Below are positions 1 to 5,374 of a stretch of 5,374 nt of DNA, in pieces. Within the stretch, counting starts at the first letter, position 1. Each line of letters begins with the position of its first letter. The stretch spans positions 1-5,374 of the forward strand of contig LUJQ01000079.1 of NCBI GenBank assembly GCA_001689485.1, in the 5' to 3' direction. Made by a program: the position numbers and the translations under genes. Source of the stretch: Bacteroidales bacterium M6. Its GTDB lineage: Bacteria > Bacteroidota > Bacteroidia > Bacteroidales > Muribaculaceae. The notes below the pieces were generated by a model. That model worked only from the letters and a program-made list of their open reading frames with translations. It made no database searches and was not told the DNA's origin.

Positions 1-28
1 CAAAATAAGTTTAGCGGACAGTAATAAT
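1..28 (+). repeat. Left 28-bp inverted repeat, inside the susC frame
   Basis: Bases 1-28 (starting caaaataagt, with ttagcggaca in the middle, ending gtaataat) are identical to the reverse complement of bases 5347-5374. The match stops at base 29, where t faces a, and only scattered bases agree beyond. It may extend outside the window. The repeat has 8 G or C out of 28, clearly more AT-rich than the genes around it. It is read in the susC frame as K-I-S-L-A-D-S-N-N. It may be a recombinase crossover site or the end of an insertion sequence; the sequence alone does not decide. Confidence 0.9.
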
Positions 29-2026
29 TTTGAAAATATTTCGGCACGTGTCAACACCACGTTCAACATCAGCAAGGTGGTGCAGGCCGGTGAGAATTTC
101 ACCCTTACCCACACAAGCCAGGTTGCCTGCGCCCCAATGGAGAATGCATTGAAAATGTCGCCTACAGTACCGGTTTATGAAACCGACGGCACAACGTTCG
201 GTGGGCCGGTAGGGGGTATGAGCGACCGTCAGAACCCGTTGCGGGAGTTATATTTCAACCGTGATAACGCATTGAAGGTATGGCGTCTTTTCGGAAATGC
301 ATGGATTGATGTGAAGCCTTTTAAAGGGCTTGTTCTCAGGAGCAATTTCGGTCTGGACTATGACGCGGCGTTCATCCATTCCTATAATTTCACCTTTCAC
401 AGCGATATTGTGAACAACGATGTGAATTCCACCACACTTTCGCAGGCCAATGACACGAAATGGACGTGGAGCAACACTGCCAACTATAATTTCACACTTC
501 CCGGCGCACATGATTTCCATATCCTTGCCGGTATAGAGCTTTATAAGCAGCATCGTGAGGATTTTTCAGGCTATAACGAGGGATTTGATATCGAGACACC
601 TGATTATATGTGGCCTGATGCCTCGACTGGTGTCGAGAAATCAACCGGTAACAGGTCGGCCTATTCGCTGGTTTCCTTCTTCGGTAAAATCGACTACAGC
701 TGGCGCAACCTGCTTTTGGCATCGTTCACAATCCGTCGCGACGGTTCGTCACGTTTCGGACGCAACAACCGTTATGGCACTTTCCCTGCCGCGACCCTGG
801 GTTACCGTATTTCCGAGAACCTGAAAATCGATTGGCTTAATGACTTGAAGATACGTGCATCGTGGGGTAAGACTGGTAACCAGGCCATCTCCAACACGGC
901 ACGCTACGCCCTCTATGTGTCTGATTACGGTAACGACCGCGTAACCTCGACGGCCTACGACATCTATCTCCAGCAGTCAGGAATTTTCCCCTCGGGCTAT
1001 CTGGCTTCGCAGACAGCCAACGACAATCTCAAATGGGAAACCACCATACAATATAACGCCGGTGTGGATTTCGGTATGTTCAACAGCCGGCTGTTCGGCT
1101 CGGTTGATGCCTATATAAAGGATGTGAAGGATATGCTGATTTCCCCGGCCTATCTCGGCTCGATGGGCGAAGGTGGAGCCTCATGGCTCAACGGGCCTTC
1201 GCTGCGCAACTGGGGTATGGAATTTGCCATAGGGTGGCGCGACCGCCTGGCATGCGGTTTAAGTTACACCGTAAACGCCAACTTCGATTTCTTCAGAAAT
1301 CATGTCACATACCTGCCGACAACCACAACAGGTTCTTATGTGCATACAACTACCGAAAACCTGGTGCAGTCGAAACGTCCCTACGGCTCGATTGTGGGAT
1401 ATGTGGCTGACGGCCTTTTCCAAAGTCGCGAAGAGGTGCTTGCTTCGGGGCAGGATAATGCACGTGTGGGAGGTTTGAAATATGCCGACCTTGACGGCGA
1501 CGGCCGTATCACGGCTGCCGACCAGACATGGATTTTCAACCCGGTTCCTGATTTGTCGTTCGGCCTTAATGTCGAGTTGATGTATAAGAATTTCGACCTT
1601 ACGATGTTCTGGCAGGGGGTTGCCGGGCAGGATGTCTATAACAATCAAAAATTCCAGACCGATTTCTGGAGCATCACAGATGCAGGTTCCAACAAGGGTA
1701 ACCGCCTTCTTGATGCCTGGCATCCGGGTAATACCTCATCCACCATCCCGGCTCTGACCACCAACAATACTTCCGACGAAGGGCGTGCATCGACTTATTT
1801 TGTGGAAAACGGGTCTTATGCCAAACTGCGCACTTTGCAGGTGGGGTATTCATTGCCGCAGTCTGTGCTTGACAAACTGCGTATGGCCAACGCCCGCTTC
1901 TATGTGTCGGGACAGAATCTGTTGACTATCAAGAGTTCCTCGCTGACATGCTCCGACCCTGAGAACGGCAACTGGGCATATCCAATTCCGACAAGTGTTT
2001 CGTTCGGCCTTCAGTTAGGTTTCTAA
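2..2026 (+). CDS. SusC/RagA-family TonB-dependent outer-membrane transporter, 5' end missing
   Basis: This is the C-terminal part of a SusC-type transporter, the outer-membrane barrel that imports oligosaccharides using TonB energy with SusD as its lid. The frame is open to the left edge and gives 674 residues. Family members usually have about 1000, so the signal peptide, regulatory-like domain, TonB box, plug and first strands are missing; no real start is in view, and the GTG at 77 is an internal codon. Family signatures in order are FENISARVN (29-55), DGSSRFG (from 740), LKIRASWGKTGNQ (about 845-885), DNLKWETT (about 1022-1045), the EF-hand-like loop DLDGDGRITAAD (1487-1522), and YAKLRTLQVGYSLP followed by FYVSGQNLLT near the end. 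It ends in the terminal phenylalanine typical of barrel proteins. susD follows after 49 nt. The AT-rich first nine codons are the inverted repeat. The family call is secure; the substrate is unknown. Confidence 0.96.
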   Translation, partial: KISLADSNNFENISARVNTTFNISKVVQAGENFTLTHTSQVACAPMENALKMSPTVPVYETDGTTFGGPVGGMSDRQNPLRELYFNRDNALKVWRLFGNAWIDVKPFKGLVLRSNFGLDYDAAFIHSYNFTFHSDIVNNDVNSTTLSQANDTKWTWSNTANYNFTLPGAHDFHILAGIELYKQHREDFSGYNEGFDIETPDYMWPDASTGVEKSTGNRSAYSLVSFFGKIDYSWRNLLLASFTIRRDGSSRFGRNNRYGTFPAATLGYRISENLKIDWLNDLKIRASWGKTGNQAISNTARYALYVSDYGNDRVTSTAYDIYLQQSGIFPSGYLASQTANDNLKWETTIQYNAGVDFGMFNSRLFGSVDAYIKDVKDMLISPAYLGSMGEGGASWLNGPSLRNWGMEFAIGWRDRLACGLSYTVNANFDFFRNHVTYLPTTTTGSYVHTTTENLVQSKRPYGSIVGYVADGLFQSREEVLASGQDNARVGGLKYADLDGDGRITAADQTWIFNPVPDLSFGLNVELMYKNFDLTMFWQGVAGQDVYNNQKFQTDFWSITDAGSNKGNRLLDAWHPGNTSSTIPALTTNNTSDEGRASTYFVENGSYAKLRTLQVGYSLPQSVLDKLRMANARFYVSGQNLLTIKSSSLTCSDPENGNWAYPIPTSVSFGLQLGF

Positions 2027-2059
2027 TGCGCAGGGTAATAATTTGCCAACCTATAACTT

Positions 2060-2078
2060 TTCAAATCAGATAATCATG
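2060..2078 (+). promoter_or_regulatory. AT-rich translation start region of the susD gene
   Basis: The ATG at 2076 follows an AT-rich leader (tttcaaatcagataatc) with no Shine-Dalgarno core, as is common in Bacteroidota. This start gives a compact lipoprotein signal peptide. An in-frame TTG at 2043 would add eleven non-signal-like residues and is unlikely. The next gene starts in the same atcATGAAA context, which supports both choices. Confidence 0.5.
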
Positions 2079-3812
2079 AAAATCTTAAATATAGCCATCA
2101 CTTTGTTGCTTGCGGCCGGGGCAGTGTCGTGCAACGATTTCATAGATGTTCCACCCACGGGGGTGATTGACGGGGATACCGCTTATCAGGAACCCGAAAA
2201 AATGGTCAATGCGGCCTATGCCTCGTTAGGCAACTGCTGGTACACGTATCCATTCAACCTGTGGCCTTACGGGGATGTCTCGTCCGACGATGCCTTGAAA
2301 GGTGGCTCGGGAACCACCGACACAGGCTACCATCCCATGGAGATATGGTCAAGCCTTACATCCACACCCGGCGAACTTGACGAACTTTGGTATCGTCTGT
2401 ATTGCAACATTTCCCGTTGCAACCGTGCGTTGGTTGCCTTGCGTGACTATGGGGTTGAGAAACTAGGAGAGGAAACGGCTGCACGCCGTGTGGCAGAGGT
2501 GCGTTTCCTTCGCGGCCACAGCTATTTCAAACTTCTCACAATGTTCCGCCAGATTCCTTGGATTGATGAGGAGGTTTTCGAAAACAATCTTCAGGAGCAG
2601 ACCCCTAACAACCGCTTCTCATACCAGGAACTGTTCGACAAGGTGATTGATGATTTCAAGGCTGCATATGAAACGCTTCCGGACGAGGCTCCCGACGGTG
2701 GGGGACGTGTGAACCGCATAGCCGCTGCCGCCTATCTGGCCAAGTGTTATCTTACACTGGCATGGGGCGACGGTTACGAGGCTACCACAGGTGTGTCGCA
2801 TATCAATACGGATTATATGCGCAAGGTGGCCGAATATACCCTGGTGGTTAAAAATTCGCGTTTCGGTTATCTTGAGGATTTCGGCGATATCTTCCTTCCT
2901 GAGAACAAAAACAGCAAGGAGTCGGTATTTGCTGTTCAAACTTCGGATTATGAGGAGGATAACACCAAATTCGGACGTGCCAACTGGTCGGTGATGCTCA
3001 ACGGATGTTGGGGGATGTGGTCGTGTGGATGGGATTTCCACAAGCCGTCGCAGAACCTGGTCAATGCTTTCAAGACCAAGGACGGCCTCCCCATGTTCGA
3101 TGATTATAACGATGTCACGGCTTATCCTGTAAGCGGGGTGGCTTCGGCACAGAAATGGGATCCGCGTCTTTTCCATACAGTGGGGATGCCTTCATTCCCC
3201 TACAAGTATGAACTTGACAATACAATGACCAAGGAGAATTCCCGCACACCTAACACTTATGGTTACTACACATCGTTGAAGGAGGTTCCTCAGCGGTCAA
3301 AAGGGGAAACATATAATGGCTCATGGCAGGCTTTCGCCACCACCGATTATGTGTTCCGTTACACTGATGTGATGCTTATGCGTGCCGAGGCGCTGATTGA
3401 GTTAGGGGAACTGGCCGAGGCTAGGGAGATTATAAATGACATAAGGCAGCGTGCTGCCAACTCCGTCCAGAAGCATATCGGTTATGCTGCCGATTTCTGC
3501 GACATCGCGTTGTATCCATCCACCTATTTCGCCGATAAGGTGAGTGCCCGCCAATGCCTGCGTTGGGAACGACGTTTGGAAATGGCCATGGAAAACGGAC
3601 GGTATTTCGACCTTAAACGATGGGGCATTGCGTCGACAACCCTTAACCGGTATTTTGAAACCGAACAAAACGTAAGTTATGAGGGGCAGGGGTATGCCCA
3701 ATATCTCAAGGATGCACACTACACCCCCGGGAAGAATGAGTTCTATCCTGTCCCCTACAACCAGCTATATTATGTCCCCGGGCTGTATGTGCAGAACAAG
3801 GGTTATAATTAA
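2076..3812 (+). CDS. RagB/SusD-family nutrient-uptake outer-membrane lipoprotein
   Basis: This is a complete 578-residue SusD-type lipoprotein, the surface-exposed lid that binds glycan and closes over its SusC barrel. The signal peptide MKILNIAITLLLAAGAVSC ends in lipobox A-V-S-C with the lipidated cysteine at residue 19, followed by NDFIDVPP, the usual family opening. Helical TPR-like segments follow: RCNRAL, then RFLRGHSYFKLL (about 143-154) and IPWIDE, then FDKVIDDFKAAYETLP and the AAAAYLAKCYLTLAWG helix. The C-terminal half has DVMLMRAEALIELGELAEA (about 430-450), WERRLEMAMENGRYFDLKRW (about 497-516), and the closing FYPVPYNQLYYVPGLYVQN motif. Length and ending match the family. No frameshift or gap is seen. 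It lies between its susC partner (49 nt upstream) and a second lipoprotein (45 nt downstream), so the products are expected to act in one outer-membrane complex. Specificity cannot be read from the sequence. Confidence 0.97.
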   Translation: MKILNIAITLLLAAGAVSCNDFIDVPPTGVIDGDTAYQEPEKMVNAAYASLGNCWYTYPFNLWPYGDVSSDDALKGGSGTTDTGYHPMEIWSSLTSTPGELDELWYRLYCNISRCNRALVALRDYGVEKLGEETAARRVAEVRFLRGHSYFKLLTMFRQIPWIDEEVFENNLQEQTPNNRFSYQELFDKVIDDFKAAYETLPDEAPDGGGRVNRIAAAAYLAKCYLTLAWGDGYEATTGVSHINTDYMRKVAEYTLVVKNSRFGYLEDFGDIFLPENKNSKESVFAVQTSDYEEDNTKFGRANWSVMLNGCWGMWSCGWDFHKPSQNLVNAFKTKDGLPMFDDYNDVTAYPVSGVASAQKWDPRLFHTVGMPSFPYKYELDNTMTKENSRTPNTYGYYTSLKEVPQRSKGETYNGSWQAFATTDYVFRYTDVMLMRAEALIELGELAEAREIINDIRQRAANSVQKHIGYAADFCDIALYPSTYFADKVSARQCLRWERRLEMAMENGRYFDLKRWGIASTTLNRYFETEQNVSYEGQGYAQYLKDAHYTPGKNEFYPVPYNQLYYVPGLYVQNKGYN

Positions 3813-3841
3813 TCCCATGGTTTGCCTGAATATATGCAATA

Positions 3842-3860
3842 TCTAAAAAAAGAAATCATG
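3842..3860 (+). promoter_or_regulatory. A-rich translation start region of the third gene
   Basis: A run of A (ctaaaaaaagaaatc) stands directly before the ATG at 3858, a typical Bacteroidota leader without a Shine-Dalgarno core. An in-frame ATG at 3834 would add eight residues (MQYLKKEI) and would make the A-run coding. The downstream ATG is preferred for its leader, its normal signal-peptide length and its similarity to the susD start. Confidence 0.5.
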
Positions 3861-5374
3861 AAAGCATTAAAATATATCTTTATAGCGGTTGGGCTGACGG
3901 GTATGTTCTCGGCCTGCCAGGATGACGATTTCAACCGCATGAATCCGATTTTGGCCCCGATTGATGCCGATGCGGTTAAGGGGCAGCTTGTTGGCGACGA
4001 CTATGTGTGGTCGCTGCCATCAACACCGGCCGGACATTCGGTCAATGTTAATGTGCTGGCAGGCAACACGCTTCAGATGAGCGAAGTGGTTGACGGCACC
4101 ACATTCACCCACCGCAATGTCGACACCAACATTGAATATACCTACGTGTTCAAGCTGACCGACGGTGTTAACCAGTCGGCTGGTGTGGTGAAGCATTACA
4201 TGCGTGCCGGTGCTTCGGCAATAAGCGGTCTTTCCATGTCGCAGGTGGAAAAAGATTACGGGTATGACGCGATTGTTGAATGGAGTCCAAACCCTACGGC
4301 GACTTCGTTGATATTCCATGCGGCAAACGGTTCGCGCATAATCGATGAAACACTTGATGCAGGATGCACGTCATACACCATAGGGGATGTGCGTGACGGA
4401 GAGGTGTGGGATGTTAATGTCACCGCTGCAAATGAAAAAGGGAAATCACTCCCTTCCGGAATATCGCTGCGTGTGGGCAAAACCGCTGTAGCTTTCCTTA
4501 GCGTATATCCCGACCCTGAGACTTTGATAAGCACGGGCGATGACGACGAGGCTTCTGCATGGTTGTGGCTGCATTCGGAATATCCTACTGCAAAATATGT
4601 GTATTTCGGTGATATCGACTCGGCAGAAGACCTTGAACCTTTCCGTGTGGCGTTTTGGTTGCGTGACCTTGAGGGGGTAGGCGAGGCTGAGATATGGAAC
4701 ATGCCGGAAGTGGTTACGAATGCCACACATGCGGTAAGCGAATGGTATGCTGCCGGTGGCAACCTTTTGTTGTGGGGGCATGCCACCCCGTATATCGGCG
4801 ATTTAGGACGCCTTGACAAAGGTATGCTTATGGGTAATGACCATGCTTTCGGATGTGGCCTGGGAGGTTGGAACGGTGATACTTGGGCGATGGCGGTGCA
4901 GCTTCATCCCGGCAGCCGTTTCAAAAAGGATTTTTCATCACATCCGATTTATAAGGGTCTGGAGGTAACGGAGACCGACCGCACAAAGTTGATAAAATTC
5001 AAAGGCCCGGGTTGGACGGAAGATCACAACTGCCTTTATTTCAATATACCGGCGGTTCTTTCAGGAATCGGGAACCAGGAAGAGAGCTGTTACACGGCTT
5101 CGACCGAGCAGTTCGGTATATATCCGCTTGGCATGTGGGATTCGCAAATCGACTGGGTGTCGCAGCTCAATGTGTGGGAGGCCAGGCAAGGTGACACTGA
5201 ATTCAAAGGCACGGTGCTGTGTATCGGTAACGGTGGATGTGAATTCTCGATGCGTAATGCCGACGGCACACCAGATATTTCAGCACGTCCCACCAACAAT
5301 ATCTATCAGGAAAATGTGCTTACCCTGGCACGCAATTGTATTGAATATTATTACTGTCCGCTAAACTTATTTTG
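3858..5374 (+). CDS. Surface lipoprotein with two Fn3-like modules and a DUF4960-like domain; probable surface glycan-binding protein; 3' end open
   Basis: This is the third gene of the operon, with 505 residues in view and no stop before the edge. The signal peptide MKALKYIFIAVGLTGMFSAC has lipobox F-S-A-C, cysteine at residue 20. The following QDDDF matches the acidic surface-export signal of Bacteroidota lipoproteins, so display on the cell surface is likely. Residues about 45-117 and 122-205 look like two beta-sandwich (fibronectin-III-like) modules. From about 208 the protein resembles DUF4960, a domain seen in lipoproteins beside SusC/SusD pairs: VAFLSVYPDP, DDDEASAWLWL, FRVAFWLRDLEG, AAGGNLLLWGHATPYIGD (GH at 307-308) and the final GTVLCIGNGG and LTLARNCIEYY. 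A glycan-binding role is inferred from position and family, not shown. The domain seems complete at about residue 496; the last residues, YYCPLNLF, are encoded by the right inverted repeat. The true end is probably only a few codons outside the window. Confidence 0.85.
   Translation, partial: MKALKYIFIAVGLTGMFSACQDDDFNRMNPILAPIDADAVKGQLVGDDYVWSLPSTPAGHSVNVNVLAGNTLQMSEVVDGTTFTHRNVDTNIEYTYVFKLTDGVNQSAGVVKHYMRAGASAISGLSMSQVEKDYGYDAIVEWSPNPTATSLIFHAANGSRIIDETLDAGCTSYTIGDVRDGEVWDVNVTAANEKGKSLPSGISLRVGKTAVAFLSVYPDPETLISTGDDDEASAWLWLHSEYPTAKYVYFGDIDSAEDLEPFRVAFWLRDLEGVGEAEIWNMPEVVTNATHAVSEWYAAGGNLLLWGHATPYIGDLGRLDKGMLMGNDHAFGCGLGGWNGDTWAMAVQLHPGSRFKKDFSSHPIYKGLEVTETDRTKLIKFKGPGWTEDHNCLYFNIPAVLSGIGNQEESCYTASTEQFGIYPLGMWDSQIDWVSQLNVWEARQGDTEFKGTVLCIGNGGCEFSMRNADGTPDISARPTNNIYQENVLTLARNCIEYYYCPLNLF
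5347..5374 (-). repeat. Right 28-bp inverted repeat, at the 3' end of the lipoprotein gene
   Basis: On the minus strand this is base-for-base the same as bases 1-28. On the plus strand it is read in the lipoprotein frame as Y-Y-C-P-L-N-L-F, just after the conserved end of the DUF4960-like domain. Read from the right on the minus strand, in the phase that susC uses in the left copy, it continues as I-Q-Y-N-C-V-P-G and then a TAA at 5322-5320. Confidence 0.9.

Larger units (their letters stand above)
1..5374. other. Candidate invertible segment (SusC barrel, SusD, surface lipoprotein) bounded by 28-bp inverted repeats
   Basis: The segment starts and ends with the same 28-bp sequence in opposite orientation and contains exactly the barrel part of a SusC transporter, its SusD partner and a companion lipoprotein. 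Invertible SusC/SusD loci, in which recombination at inverted repeats connects or disconnects a promoter-bearing 5' portion, are known from Bacteroides fragilis and relatives; that this is one is an inference. For it: both repeats are perfect, the left one is in frame within susC, and the right one sits at the end of the last gene. Against it: no recombinase is in the window, the flanks are unseen, and insertion-sequence ends could give the same picture. In the orientation shown, the susC frame is open across the left repeat, which would be the ON state if a susC 5' half lies to the left. Confidence 0.5.

Noticed and set aside
25..32. TAATTTTG fits the Bacteroidales -7 promoter consensus TAnnTTTG, reading into the susC fragment.
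   Set aside because: It is made of ordinary in-frame susC codons, no TTTG-type -33 element is visible at the required spacing, and the match in AT-rich DNA is weak evidence. The only way it would matter is if the left flank lacks a susC 5' half.
2035..2044. gtaataattt in the susC-susD gap repeats bases 21-30 of the left edge.
   Set aside because: Only ten AT-rich bases agree and the rest of the 28-bp repeat is absent, so it is not a third recombination site.
2027..2075. Possible terminator or internal promoter between susC and susD.
   Set aside because: No stable stem followed by a T-run and no properly spaced TAnnTTTG (the nearest, TAATTTG, is one base short). The 45-nt gap at 3813-3857 is equally featureless apart from the A-rich leader.
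2619..3176. Open frame of 185 codons on the minus strand within susD.
   Set aside because: Antisense shadow of a clear SusD coding region with no recognisable domain or start context. The other minus-strand and alternative-frame openings within susC and susD were rejected for the same reason.
4256..4819. Long open frame of 187 codons on the minus strand, with a 111-codon frame overlapping it in another phase (4446-4781).
   Set aside because: It lies fully within the lipoprotein gene, antisense to a well-conserved domain; its composition is low-complexity and unlike a folded protein, and it has no leader or start signal.
5012..5364. Two short plus-strand open frames (60 and 78 codons) near the right edge.
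   Set aside because: They overlap the conserved lipoprotein frame in another phase and have no family features.

Overview
The window is a stretch of a Bacteroidales (Bacteroidota) glycan-uptake locus. All readable coding sequence is on the plus strand: the 3' two thirds of a SusC-type TonB-dependent outer-membrane transporter, a complete SusD-type surface lipoprotein, and a second surface lipoprotein that looks like a surface glycan-binding protein (two fibronectin-III-like modules followed by a DUF4960-like domain). Base composition is near half G+C by eye. Translation starts lie behind A-rich or AT-rich leaders without a Shine-Dalgarno core, as is usual in Bacteroidota. A gut commensal such as a Muribaculaceae or Bacteroidaceae member is plausible, but the genus cannot be fixed from this sequence.

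Layout: 2-2026 susC-like, open at the left edge; 49-nt gap; 2076-3812 susD-like; 45-nt gap; 3858-5374 lipoprotein, open at the right edge. The short gaps show no terminator or convincing promoter, so the three genes read as one transcription unit whose promoter lies to the left. SusC would form the barrel and SusD the lid, with the third protein on the cell surface helping to capture the same glycan. No glycoside hydrolase, regulator, recombinase, transposase or RNA gene is visible, so the substrate is unknown.

The most notable structure is at the two edges. The first 28 bases and the last 28 bases are perfect reverse complements. The left copy lies inside the susC reading frame, at the point where the family consensus nears the FxxxSxRxN segment. 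The right copy lies at the expected C-terminal end of the third gene. The repeats therefore bracket exactly susC barrel, susD and surface lipoprotein. This is what one expects of an invertible SusC/SusD phase-variation cassette, although flanking insertion-sequence ends or an assembly break could also produce it. If the segment flips in place, the upstream SusC frame would read through the repeat into eight foreign residues and then a stop, which would make this an ON/OFF switch.
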